DNA of 64,000 nt, taken from assembly GCA_963752325.1 (NCBI GenBank), contig CAVVXU010000010.1:248001-312000 (forward strand). The letters are read 5' to 3'. How positions within the stretch are numbered: position 1 is the first letter of the stretch; each line of letters opens with the position of its first letter. A model generated the notes under the pieces. It did no database searches. It was given only the letters and a program-made list of their open reading frames with translations, and was not told the DNA's origin. The position numbers and the translations under genes are program-made. This document shows, in pieces, positions 16,940-25,001 of this stretch. This stretch comes from CAVTJL01 sp963752325. Lineage in GTDB: Bacteria; Pseudomonadota; Alphaproteobacteria; Geminicoccales; Geminicoccaceae.

Positions 16940-17131
16940 TCATCTCAGAGTGCCCGATAATCCGCAAGACACCCCAACAAGATAATAGGTTTTCTTCGGA
17001 TATGTTTTCTGATGGTCGAGGTCGAGCGGGCCGTTCCAGCGCTCCTTCGCTAGACGACGCAGGGCCGCGGCCTGGTCCTGGGTCCACGCATAAAAGTCCT
17101 CGGCGTAGAGGTCTTCCTGACGGGTCGCCAT
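16940..17131 (-). pseudogene. DUF29 gene, 5' fragment
   Basis: The first 40 or so codons (MATRQEDLYAEDFYAWTQDQ, then AAALRRLAKERWNGPLDLDH) are a textbook DUF29 start. At about 17,005 the homology and the high GC content stop together, and the frame runs on into foreign AT-rich sequence. The rest of the usual 140-150-residue protein, including the EEIEDLG motif, is absent. I read this as truncation at the edge of the AT-rich insert. Confidence 0.75.
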
Positions 17132-17334
17132 TGAAAAAAAGCCCTCCTCGCCGCTCAACGTAGCGGCGAACGGGGCGGGTTGGAAGGGTGCTCGGGCTCG
17201 GGCGCCGGGCGGCCGACGACGCTCCTGCCATCCTGCCTCGGGATGCGGCGCCGCGCGCGGATTGGGGGTGCGAGCGGCAACGAAAGACAGATAAAAAGCT
17301 GCCGGCGCAATCGGGGCCTTGCGGAGGAGCGATC

Positions 17335-18165
17335 GTGGAGATTGTGCGGGTGGCGGCGTTCGCCGACGGTGAGACGGGTGGCAATCCGGCCGGGGTCGCC
17401 TTGTGCGGCGAGCTGCCCGATGCCCCGGCGATGCAGGCGGTGGCGGCGGAGGTGGGCTATTCCGAGACGGCCTTTGCCGCACCCGCGGGCTCGGGCTGGC
17501 GGGTGCGCTACTTCGCACCCCAGGTCGAGGTGGACTTTTGCGGGCACGCCACGATCGCGCTGGGGGCGGTGCTGGCCGGGCGGCATGGGGACGGCGTCTA
17601 TGCGCTGCAGCTCAACCGCGCCGAGATCACGGTGGAGGGGCGCTACGACGGGCCGGCGATGCTGGCAGCCCTGCGCTCGCCGCCGACGCGCAGCCGGCCG
17701 GCCCCGGCGCCGCTGCTGACGGACGCGCTGGCCCTGTTCGGGCTCGACGCGGCCGAGCTGGACCCGAGGATCCCGCCCGCGATCGCTCATGCCGGGGCCG
17801 ACCATCTGGTGCTGGCGCTGGCCACCCGCGCGCGGCTGGCGGCGATGCGCTACGATCAGGAAAGCGGGCGCAGGCTCGCCTCGGCGCATGGCATCGTCAC
17901 CTTCTCGCTGGTTCACGCCGAGGCGCCGCGGCTTTTTCATGCGCGCAACCCCTTCCCCATCGGCGGCGTGTACGAGGATCCGGCGACGGGGGCGGCGGCG
18001 GCGGCGCTGGCGGGCTATCTGCGCGAGCTGGGCTGGCCGCACGAGGGCAGCATCGAGATCGTGCAGGGGGAGGACATGGGCGCGCGCTCGCGCCTGCATG
18101 CGGCCATCGCCCCGACGCCGGGCGAGGGCATCCGCGTGAGCGGGAGCGTGCGCCCGATCGCGTAG
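17335..18165 (+). CDS. PhzF-family isomerase-like protein
   Basis: A 276-residue member of the PhzF/DAP-epimerase fold. Visible are the catalytic Glu in GYSETAF, the DFCGHATIALG motif and the GVYEDPATGAAAAAL motif. PhzF itself isomerises a phenazine precursor, but most relatives act elsewhere and there are no other phenazine genes here. The start is the GTG at 17335, nine bases after GGAGGAGC; there is no fitting ATG. It stands alone; a structured non-coding segment follows. Confidence 0.85.
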   Translation: MEIVRVAAFADGETGGNPAGVALCGELPDAPAMQAVAAEVGYSETAFAAPAGSGWRVRYFAPQVEVDFCGHATIALGAVLAGRHGDGVYALQLNRAEITVEGRYDGPAMLAALRSPPTRSRPAPAPLLTDALALFGLDAAELDPRIPPAIAHAGADHLVLALATRARLAAMRYDQESGRRLASAHGIVTFSLVHAEAPRLFHARNPFPIGGVYEDPATGAAAAALAGYLRELGWPHEGSIEIVQGEDMGARSRLHAAIAPTPGEGIRVSGSVRPIA

Positions 18166-18306
18166 GTCGTGACACCTTTTTTGTCAGGGGGCCCGAGCGC
18201 GCCGGGAGCGGCGACGGGCGCGGGTGCGTCGGCGCGCGCGCACCGGGAATCCTGACGGGCGGGCCGATGAGGCGCAGGGGCCCGGATCCAGGAACACGCC
18301 CCTGAT

Positions 18307-18350
18307 GTAAACCACAGGATGATATGATATAGATATAATGCGCGGTTTAC
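18307..18350 (+). promoter_or_regulatory. Dyad-flanked AT-rich promoter region
   Basis: A perfect inverted repeat, GTAAACC (18307-18313) and GGTTTAC (18344-18350), brackets a 30-base AT-rich core with TATAAT at 18334-18339. The core is an island of A/T in GC-rich DNA. It looks like an operator around a -10 box. No good -35 is seen, so activation by a bound factor is possible. Confidence 0.4.
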
Positions 18351-18367
18351 GCGATGGCAGGCGATGT

Positions 18368-18477
18368 GGCCGGGTCGCCCGGCCGGTGCACGGCGATTTT
18401 TTTTCACGTCGAGGCGGCAAACCTCGCCTCGACGCGAGTCCCGCGCGGAACCGTGGCGACCGGCGACGGTTTTTTTG
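18368..18477 (+). other. Structured non-coding segment (possible small RNA or attenuator)
   Basis: Three hairpins in 110 bases: GGCCGGG-TCG-CCCGGCC at 18368-18384 with a T8 run at 18397-18404; CGTCGAGGCG/CGCCTCGACG at 18407-18434, a perfect 10-bp stem with an 8-base loop; and a weaker ACCGT/ACGGT stem at 18450-18471 followed at once by a T7 run. No reading frame fits. Together with the upstream dyad this could be a small RNA or a terminator-controlled leader of the receiver gene at 18552. Confidence 0.35.
18447..18471 (+). promoter_or_regulatory. EcfG-like (general stress) promoter candidate
   Basis: GGAAC (18447-18451), 17 bases, then GTT (18469-18471) fits the known alphaproteobacterial EcfG consensus. 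It lies 80 bases before the receiver-domain gene. It overlaps the last hairpin, so only one of the two readings may be right. Confidence 0.35.
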
Positions 18478-18551
18478 ATCGGAATCAAGGTCGTCGGGAC
18501 AAGGCGCGCTAGATAGCAAGATGAGGGTGCGAGCCCTCGGGAGGTGACACG

Positions 18552-19010
18552 ATGCGGATGGTGGCGGAGAGTGGTCGTGAGACGGCGAGCCCGGCAGCGC
18601 AGGCTCGCGTCGCTGGCGATTGCGGCATCCTGATCGTCGAGCAGGAGCGGCGCGTCGGGGCATCCATCAAGAGCACGCTCGAGCAGGCCGGCTATCGGGT
18701 GATCGGGCCCGCGGTGACGGTGCCGCAGGCGCTGGCCTGCCTCGAGCAGGCGGAGCCCGATGCCGCCATCCTGGACCTCGATCTCTCGGGCAGCCTGAGC
18801 GCGCCGGTGGCCCGGGCGCTGCGCCGTCGGGGGGTGCCCTTTCTCCTCCTCACCAACCATCCCTGCCCGGGCTTTCTGGATGCGGCCTACGAGCGGGCGC
18901 CGCGCCTCGAGAGGCCGTTGCGGCGCAACGAGCTGGTCCGCTCGCTGCAGCGCCTCATCAGCGCCGCGGCGGCGAGAAGGCGGCAGCCGCCGCTCAGGGC
19001 GGCTTCCTGA
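18552..19010 (+). CDS. Stand-alone response-regulator receiver protein
   Basis: A 152-residue CheY-like receiver without an output domain. The fold runs from ILIVEQERRVGASIKSTLEQ through PDAAILDLDLSG, which holds the phospho-acceptor Asp, to VPFLLLTNHP; the usual Lys of the last motif (KP) is replaced, as LERPL is read. The second acidic pocket residue is weak (VEQERR), so phosphorylation may be altered. The ATG at 18552 follows GGGAGGTGACAC. No histidine kinase lies nearby. It is followed by an unknown protein and a DUF2934 gene, in a likely stress-related run. Confidence 0.75.
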   Translation: MRMVAESGRETASPAAQARVAGDCGILIVEQERRVGASIKSTLEQAGYRVIGPAVTVPQALACLEQAEPDAAILDLDLSGSLSAPVARALRRRGVPFLLLTNHPCPGFLDAAYERAPRLERPLRRNELVRSLQRLISAAAARRRQPPLRAAS

Positions 19011-19186
19011 TCCGCGCCCGGGGCTGGGCAACGAGTTGGTGCGCGCAATGGCAAGGCGACCGCGGTCGGCCGTCCCGGCATCGGCCCGTCAACGAAACGT
19101 TAGGAATCCCGTGGAATAAGGAGGCCGTTGCCGATCACCTCGGCGAGGGAGAGCGCGTCGCGAGCCGGCAAAGGGAGGACAGGTCG

Positions 19187-19687
19187 ATGGTGATGCGGGC
19201 GCAATGGGTCGTCGAGCGGCGACAGGCGAACGCGCTGGTGCGCGACATCGAGGATCTGGGCGGCACGGTGCGGGCGCGGAGCGAGACCGATCCTCTGCCC
19301 GAGGACCTGGACGCCTTCGCCGACATGGAGGAGGAGCTCTTGAGCATCGTCGAGCTCGAGATCGCGGCACCGGCCCTGCTCGATCTCCTGGGCCGGGCGG
19401 TCGAGGGGCAGGACCCGCGGCATCTCCTCCTCGTCGATCTCACCCAGCCATGCCTGCAGGTGCGCCAGCTGCCGGTGCCCGCCGCCAGCCGGCTGATCGT
19501 CAAGGACGCGAGCGGCAGCCATGCCTTCGTCCGCGACGAGGCGGCCTTGGCGCGGCGCCTCGTTCGCCTGCTTCTCAGCCAGGAGGCGCCGGCCCCGCCG
19601 GCCCGGCCCGGCCGGATCGAGGAGCCTGGATCGCTTCGCATCGGACGCGCATCGGAGAGGATGGCAGGTCATGCAGCCGGGGCTTGA
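19187..19687 (+). CDS. Unknown soluble protein
   Basis: A 166-residue protein, acidic in the middle, that I do not recognise. The ATG at 19187 follows AAGGGAGGAC. The sequence is regular (VVERRQANALVRDIEDLGG, ELLSIVELEIAAPALLDLLG), suggesting a mixed alpha/beta fold, and has good GC-rich codon use. It overlaps the start of the DUF2934 gene by 17 bases, so the two are probably translated together. No membrane span or signal is seen. Confidence 0.5.
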   Translation: MVMRAQWVVERRQANALVRDIEDLGGTVRARSETDPLPEDLDAFADMEEELLSIVELEIAAPALLDLLGRAVEGQDPRHLLLVDLTQPCLQVRQLPVPAASRLIVKDASGSHAFVRDEAALARRLVRLLLSQEAPAPPARPGRIEEPGSLRIGRASERMAGHAAGA

Positions 19688-19983
19688 GCAGTTGATACGG
19701 GAGCGGGCCTACGCGCTCTGGCAGGAGGAAGGCCGCCCGGACGGCCGGGCCGAGGAGCACTGGCTGATGGCCGAGAAGGGCGGTGCGCTCGGCGAGCAGC
19801 GAGCAGGCTGCCCCGGCCACGGAAAAGAAGACCAGGCGGCAGGCGGCGCCGAAGCGGCAGCAGGCCTCGGCGCAGGCGAGCCCGGACGGCCCGCCGACGA
19901 CCGCGCGCGGTCCCCGGAAGACGGCTCGCCCTGCGAGCGGGGAGGGAAAAGAGAGGGTGATGAAGGGTCCATCCTCACCCTAG
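19671..19983 (+). CDS. DUF2934 protein, frameshifted
   Basis: The first 36 codons (LEQLIRERAYALWQEEGRPD, then GRAEEHWLMAE) are the DUF2934 domain, a short helical domain of unknown function common in alphaproteobacteria. Downstream of about 19,785 this frame becomes Gly/Ala-rich without a sensible end, while another frame gives the Lys/Arg/Ala-rich tail usual for the family (PATEKKTRRQAAPKRQQ) and stops at 19983. A one-base error near 19,780-19,800 is the simple explanation. About 103 residues. Confidence 0.65.
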
Positions 19984-20616
19984 AGAGCGGAGCGCGCCGA
20001 CGCAGCGAAAGTGGCTGGCGCAGCGGAAGTGGTTGGATCCGAGCCAGTCCCGGAACGGCCGGGCGGTCGGCCTCCGTCCCCTTGCCGGCCCTGGGCGTGC
20101 CGTTCGCGTGCTCGGGCTCCGTTCAGGCGTCCGGCCGTCGGCGCGCGGCCGGGATCGCGGCCACCCGCGACACGCCTTCCGACCCGTCAGGGCGCGCCTA
20201 CCGGCCTCGCGAAGCGCGGTCGGCGGGACCGGCCGCCGGGTCCGAGCGCTTCGCTGTGGTCGCGTTCCTCGGCCACGCCTCGACTTCTCGCCGAAGGGGC
20301 CAGGCGGCGGCACGCGCAATCGGCCCGAGGCGCCATGGCCGACCGAGAGGCAGGCCTCACGCGGCCGAGAGTGCCAGGGACTCGCGTGGCGCTCCGCGGC
20401 CGGATGCAACGCAGGAAGAGAGGCCCGAGGCCCATCAGGCATGCGGCCCAATGCCGACGCCAGCGGCAGGGGCGTCGCGACCCCTTGGCGCCCTGCCCCG
20501 ATCAGAGATCCTGCGCCGACGGATCAGCGCCCTATCCGTCACCGGCGAGATGCCCGATCCCATAGTCGGGCCAAGCCGGGCTTTTGCCGCTCGACCCGCA
20601 AGTTCCCCCACGCGCG
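19984..20616. other. Intergenic stretch of about 630 bases, no gene recognised
   Basis: All six frames give only Arg/Pro-rich shadows. A short imperfect tandem repeat of 18 bases (CGCAGCGAAAGTGGCTGG, then CGCAGCGGAAGTGGTTGG) lies at about 20,000-20,035. I found nothing else that can be supported. Confidence 0.5.
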
Positions 20617-20643
20617 GCAAGACCGGCACGAGGCCGGTCTTGC
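20617..20643 (-). terminator. Hairpin downstream of the fasciclin gene
   Basis: GCAAGACCGG and CCGGTCTTGC form a perfect 10-bp stem with a 7-base loop, 24 bases beyond the stop of the fasciclin gene. No U-run follows, so it may end transcription weakly or only protect the transcript. Confidence 0.45.
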
Positions 20644-20666
20644 GCACAGCACGTCGCCTCCGCAGG

Positions 20667-21170
20667 TCAGCCCGTTGGCAGCAGGACCGCATCGATCACA
20701 TGGATGACGCCATTGGAGGTCTCGATGTCGGCGGAGATCACGTGTGCGTGGTCGACCATGACGCCGTTGGTCGCGTCCACGGAGAGCTCGCCGCCCTCCA
20801 CGGTCTCGACCATCAGCTTCTTCCCGGCGATGTCGGCCGAGGCGACGTCTCCGGCTACCACGTGGTAGGTGAGGATCGCGACCAGCTTGTCCTTGTTCTC
20901 GGGCTTCAGCAGGCTCTCGACCGTGCCTTCGGGCAGCTTGGCGAAGGCCTCGTCCGTGGGCGCGAAGACCGTGAACGGGCCCTCGCCCTTCAGGGTCTCG
21001 ACGAGGCCGGCGGCCTCGACCGCGGCGACGAGGGTATTGAACTGGCCTGCCGATGCGGCCGTGTCGACGATATCCATCTGCGCGGCCGAGGCCTGCCCGA
21101 TCCCGGCACCGGCGGTCAGCGCAAGAGGAACGGCGAGGGCAAGTGTCCTGAGGGTGGTCATAACGGACAT
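20667..21170 (-). CDS. Fasciclin (FAS1)-domain exported protein
   Basis: A 167-residue protein with a Sec signal peptide (TLALAVPLALTAGAGIGQA, cleaved before SAAQMD) and one FAS1 domain. Clear motifs: FNTLVAAVEAAGLVETLKG, GPFTVFAPTDEAFAKLP, the H-box LTYHVVAGD, and VIHVIDAVLLP at the end. FAS1 proteins are extracytoplasmic adhesion or surface proteins. The ATG at 21170 follows AGGAGAG; a second ATG is three codons in. It is monocistronic. Confidence 0.9.
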   Translation of the reverse strand: MSVMTTLRTLALAVPLALTAGAGIGQASAAQMDIVDTAASAGQFNTLVAAVEAAGLVETLKGEGPFTVFAPTDEAFAKLPEGTVESLLKPENKDKLVAILTYHVVAGDVASADIAGKKLMVETVEGGELSVDATNGVMVDHAHVISADIETSNGVIHVIDAVLLPTG

Positions 21171-21379
21171 GCTTGAATCTCTCCTGAATTCAGTTTCAGT
21201 CATTAGACGAAGACAGCGGTGGTTTGGATCACAGCAACATGCCATTGCATCAGCCGGCGGCTCATCGCTCGTTGCACCGGCAGTCTCGAGCACGGCCTGC
21301 GACTCCATGACCTGCGTTCTTCTGTTACATCCGGACATTCTGGCCAGACGCCGATGAGCCCCGCGCCGACCCGGGCACC

Positions 21380-21640
21380 GAGTGGTGACGCCGTGCTGGT
21401 GGGTCTGGCGCCCATGCTCCAGCCGGAGCTGCGAGCTCTCGTCTCTCGGGCTCCTTTCCCAAGCGTGCGACCGCTCGCCGGCGGCCGGTGCTGCGCCCAT
21501 CCGCGGAACGCCTGCCGGCCGATCGTGGGTGCCCTCGCGGGCTTCGCGCCGGACCTTCCCTACGACGAGCGCCTCGGCGCACTGCTCGCAGCCGGCATCG
21601 GGCGGCGAGACGTGCTGGCGGCGTTGCGCCGGCGGCGTTG
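21380..21640 (+). pseudogene. Decayed deoxyinosine-glycosylase-like paralogue
   Basis: The protein reading aligns with the glycosylase at 25002-25581 over about 80 residues: CAHPRNACRPIVGALAGFAP against YAHPRNAFWPVMGALLGFAP, then LPYDERLGALLAAGIGRRDV against LPYEERLERLLGAGVGLWDV. The active-site region is damaged (APFPSVRPLAGGRCC for GSFPSQKSLASGQYY), the C-terminal half is missing and no start is seen. It is therefore a dead copy. Confidence 0.7.
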
Positions 21641-21659
21641 TCGAGCACCGCTCGGGGCG

Positions 21660-21798
21660 GGCGAACGCCATCGCCGCGCCCCGGCCGCGCTTGGCCCCGT
21701 CCGACAATGAGGACAAGGGCGCGGCGGTCGCTCCTGTCGATCAGGTGCCGGAGATCGGCCGTGGCCGTCTCGATCAGGAGCGCCTCCTCGCCGTCCGG
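21660..21798 (-). pseudogene. Fragment of the paralogue family (copy 4)
   Basis: Reads PDGEEALLIETATADLRHLI then DRSDRRALVLIVGRGQARPG on the minus strand, matching the central part of the proteins at 8540, 12475 and 28417 (PEDEREALLIEAALAGLQRL). The N-terminal helix-turn-helix-like part and the promoter are missing. It directly abuts the decayed glycosylase on the other strand. Confidence 0.55.
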
Positions 21799-21960
21799 GG
21801 CGGCCCGCGAGCGACGCGAACCTCGGCCGGGCGCCGCGCAGCGAGACGGGCGTGCGTGAGCGGTAGGGCGAAGACACGTCTCCTTTGCGTGGGGCTCTGC
21901 GCCTCGCGTCAACCGAAAGCAGGGTCGCCGGGCGCCGCGCGTCCCGCAGGGATTACCCGG

Positions 21961-22592
21961 AGGCCCCTCGGCCGCCCGGCGAGGTCGTGCTCTCCTGGAC
22001 GGCCGCCTTTTGTGGATACACATTGGGGCTTCCGTATATCCATGGGAGCAGACCATGCAGGTCTCCAAATGGGGAAACAGCTTGGCCGTCCGCCTGCCCG
22101 CCGCCGTGGTCGAGGCGCTGGAGCTGAAGGAGGGCGACGACATCGAGATCCACGTGGCCGACGCGCGCGAGCTGGCGGTCGCACGAAAGCCCGGTCGTCG
22201 GGAGCTGCTGGAGCGCCTGCGCGCCTTCCGCGGCCGCCTGCCGCCCGACTTCCGGTTCGCGCGGAGGCCCCGCGGCCGCCCGGCGAGGTGGTGTTCTCCT
22301 GGACGGGCGCCTGTTGCGGGTACACATTGGGGCGTGCGTCCATCCATGGGAGCAGGCCATGCGGGTCTTCAGATGGGGGAACAGCCTTGCCGTCCGCCTG
22401 CCCGCCGCCCTGGTCGAGGCGCTGGAGCTGAAGGACGGCGATGACATCGAGATCCACGTGGCCGATGCGCGCGAGCTGGCGGGGCGCACGGAAGCGCCCC
22501 GGTCGTCGGGAGCTGGCGGAGCGCCTACGCGGCTTCCGCGGCCGCCTGCCGCCCGACTTCCGGTTCGACCGGGACGAGGCCAATGCCCGGTA
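21961..22592. repeat. Tandem duplication of antitoxin promoter and gene (304-base unit)
   Basis: 21961-22257 and 22265-22592 are head-to-tail copies offset by 304 bases. Both start with CCGGCGAGGT near GGCCGCCCGG, contain TACACATTGGGGC and CCATGGGAGCAG before the ATG, and carry the antitoxin gene. The join lies inside the last codons of the first copy. Confidence 0.8.
22055..22444 (+). CDS. AbrB/MazE-type antitoxin, copy 1 (C-terminus replaced)
   Basis: The first 67 residues are a SpoVT-AbrB swapped-hairpin DNA-binding domain (MQVSKWGNSLAVRLPAAVVE, LKEGDDIEIHV) with the helical toxin-binding tail RELLERLRAFRGRLPPDFRF. At about 22,257 the tandem duplication junction cuts off the usual end (DRDEANAR, seen in copy 2), and the frame runs into a shifted reading of copy 2 until 22444. 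The DNA-binding part should still fold. GGGAGCAG lies six bases before the ATG. Confidence 0.7.
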   Translation: MQVSKWGNSLAVRLPAAVVEALELKEGDDIEIHVADARELAVARKPGRRELLERLRAFRGRLPPDFRFARRPRGRPARWCSPGRAPVAGTHWGVRPSMGAGHAGLQMGEQPCRPPARRPGRGAGAEGRR

Positions 22593-22593
22593 G
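22359..22593 (+). CDS. AbrB/MazE-type antitoxin, copy 2, frameshifted
   Basis: The same protein as copy 1 (MRVFRWGNSLAVRLPAALVE, LKDGDDIEIHVADARELA). Near 22,480-22,497 four extra bases relative to copy 1 shift the frame; the original frame then continues to FRFDRDEANAR and the TAG at 22591-22593. That stop overlaps the start of the VapC fragment at 22583, the usual coupling in toxin-antitoxin operons. As it stands the product would have a wrong tail. Confidence 0.7.
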
Positions 22594-22822
22594 GCTCTTC
22601 GATACCAACGTGGTGATCTATCTCGCGTCCGCCGACGCCGCCAAGGCCGACAAAGCCGAAGGGATCGTCGGCAAAGGAGGGGTCGTCGGCGACGTGCAGG
22701 TGCTCAACGAGATCACCAGAGCGTCGCGCGGCGAAAGATGCACATGACCTGGGACGAGACGCACGCCCTCCTGGGCCTGATCCGCAGCCTGCTCCCGGTG
22801 GTGCCGCTCACCGTGGGTCAAT
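22583..22822 (+). pseudogene. VapC-type PIN toxin, broken
   Basis: Starts like a PIN nuclease (RLFDTNVVIYLASADAAKAD) with the first catalytic Asp, followed by VQVLNEI holding the conserved Glu. Near 22,720 a two-base change moves the frame; the other frame gives RRKMHMTWDETHALLGLIRS and PVVPLTV. At about 22,822 homology ends and the part with the remaining catalytic Asp residues is missing. The toxin should be inactive, leaving two orphan antitoxin genes. Confidence 0.75.
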
Positions 22823-23028
22823 CCGTTTGTGGCTTGAGATGGCCGTCGATGATCAGGCATCGTGGCGGATGCACCGATGAAGGGTCTGAGCCCGACGTGC
22901 GGATGGCATATCTACACTGAGGAAATGCGGGTATCGGGCTGTGGAACCTTCTTTCCAGCCGGCAAGTCGTATGTGATCAGACCACGCTTCCTCATATCAT
23001 TAGCAAGCCTCCTAATCTGCGTCAAGTC

Positions 23029-24053
23029 TCATGGGGACAGCCTCGAGAACGTTTCGATGGCAATGTCGCGGAATGTCATGAAACTCTCCTTCTTCAGGAG
23101 GTCACTCAGGCGCGCCTCCGCCTCCCGCTGGAACTTCGGACAGCCGACGCCCGCCGCGCGCTTCTGCATGTCCGCGATCTGTTCATGCGAGAACAGGCGG
23201 GCTTGATGATCGCCGGCATCGTGCAACCGGTCCCGCGTCTCGATCTCTCTGCACTCGACTTTGTCCTGGACGTCGCGGAACACCTCAAGGCCCTTGGCGG
23301 AATGCGTGCCAAGGACAATCGCATCTTCACACGCTGTTCGTGGGGCTTGAGGATCGGCAGATCGGTAGATATGTCGCCGCTCCCACATCCTTGATCTTCC
23401 TCCCTGAGCAAGTGCAGCACACGCTCCTCGTTGCTCCAATCGCGTGGAAGAGCGTCGTAATCAGCTCCCCAATCCGGATTGGCAAGGAACCGCCCAAAAG
23501 ACTTTGAGACCAGCGGGTATCCGGCGTGGCGATTGACGTGCTCAGCCATGAAATTCAGCAGGAATTCACCATGCTGATCGCGCAGGAACTCCAAGACCGG
23601 CTCCAAGCGAATATCCCAGCCAGTTGGATCAATAAATGTAAACGTAAAGCCGTCTCGACAAACAGTAGCAATGGATTCCAAGTTGTCTTCAAATAAACCA
23701 TGAAAGGCTTCAATGGAGAAATTCTGGTTCTTCTTTGAATATTCGCGCAAGTGAGTGAACGCATCTTTTCGTCGCTCACAGAAGCAAAATCTAATTTTTA
23801 GCCTCTCTATGCCTAATTTTTCTAGCGCTGAACGCACCTCCTCAAGCGTGCGCAGCGCTTGGTCAAATGACGTATCAGAATAGTTAGTTCCATCAGAAAA
23901 GCGCCACGGCCCGGCAAAGGCATCGACAAAATTCGAATATATTGAGCGACCTTGAAATGTTTTATACGCAGCCCTTCTGAGATATTCCGTCAGAAATATA
24001 TGCTTGATGTAAGTCTGCTCTCGTCCGTGATAACTTTCCATTTCATTGGACAA
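23029..24053 (-). CDS. tcmP: Three-Cys-motif partner protein TcmP, frameshifted
   Basis: The N-terminal 260 codons (YHGREQTYIKHIFLTEYLRR, FVDAFAGPW, FTFIDPTGWDI) match the TcmP family, which is known to sit beside three-Cys-motif radical-SAM-like proteins. Near 23,340 the frame must change; the other frame continues VLGTHSAKGLEVFRDVQDKV and FSHEQIADMQKRAAGVGCPK to 23029, a normal end. Total about 340 residues. FAGPW and IDPTGW suggest a nucleotide or cofactor site, but the biochemistry is unknown to me. The 5' half is AT-richer than the region. Its start lies 10 bases after the upstream gene's stop. Confidence 0.75.
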
Positions 24054-24063
24054 ATTTAAAGTC

Positions 24064-24815
24064 TTATCCTCGTAAGGATACTAGGATGTCATTTGGCACG
24101 ATCTGCCATGGGAACCCGTTCCATTCTTCGCCTTCCAATAGCCGCCCGCCAGACTTCGGCCGTGCGCCGCCCCATTGCTTGAAGAAGAACGCGACGTCGC
24201 ACGGCTCGCATGGTCACGAAGCTGGCGCGCCCATTCGTCCATCGGGCGTGCCCGCGGCCCGCTCTCGCCGCCGACGATGGCCCACGCGATGCCCTCCAGG
24301 TCGACGTCCCCGATCGGTCCGAGCAGCGGCTCGAACGAGATGAAGCGCGCGTCGGAGTTGATCTGCCTCAGATGCTCGATCCGGCACGTGTGCGCGGCGT
24401 CCTCGACTGAGACGCCAAGCCAGATGTGCCGCGGGACCGGCCCTCCACCGTAGCGCTTCCGGACGTAGTTCCGCATGAGCGAGCTCGCTTGGTCAGAACC
24501 TGATAGACGTGCCAGTCGGCGGCCTCCATCGCGTCGAAGACCGGGTCGATGAATGCGCGGTCGACGTCCTTGTGGAACAGGTCGCTCATCGAGTTCACGA
24601 AGATCATCCGCGGCTTCTTCCAGAGCAGCGGCTGCTCCAGCCTCGACGGCCAGAGCGCAGGTCGAAGCCCTGCTCGTAGGGATGTCCGTCGATGCCCCGC
24701 CAGCGTTCGGCGAACCGCTCGGCATAGCAGTTGTCGCACCCGGGCCGATCTTCGTGCAGCCCGTGACCGGGTTCCACGTCGCGTCCGTCCATTCGATTTC
24801 GGATGCCTGCCCCAT
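24064..24815 (-). CDS. Gp37/Gp68 (DUF5131) three-Cys-motif protein, several frameshifts
   Basis: Conserved pieces in order, spread over three frames: SEIEWTDATWNPVTGCTKI, then PGCDNCYAERFAERWRG, LWKKPRMIFVNSMSDLFHKD, VPRHIWLGVSVEDAAH, RFISFEPLLGPI, WAIVGGESGPRARPM, and the end FFFKQWGG with NGFPWQIVPNDILVSL. Together they give the full family length of about 250 residues. The CxnCxxC cluster is typical of the radical-SAM-like Gp37/Gp68 family and all three Cys survive although a break falls between them. At least four indels are needed. It is first in an operon with tcmP; such pairs are often on mobile DNA. Confidence 0.75.
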
Positions 24816-25001
24816 GCCCCACACCTCTTCCGCTCAGGATTGTCCGGAGCCAGTCTCCCGCCTCCCGTGGCCCCTGGCCTCCCGCCACGCTTACGCAGCT
24901 ACAGGATAGCCTTGAAGGTCAATCAGCAAGCGAAAACGCATTGGCAGAGAACACACCATTACCAAGAATCATAGCGTGGGCTGCTACTCACCGGTAGGTC
25001 T

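Noticed and set aside
19103..19129. GGAAT-N18-CGTT as a second EcfG promoter before the gene at 19187
   Set aside because: The -35 has a mismatch and the spacer is one base too long; too weak to list.
22823..23028. Possible remnant genes between the broken vapC and tcmP
   Set aside because: Only short frames with no recognisable motif.
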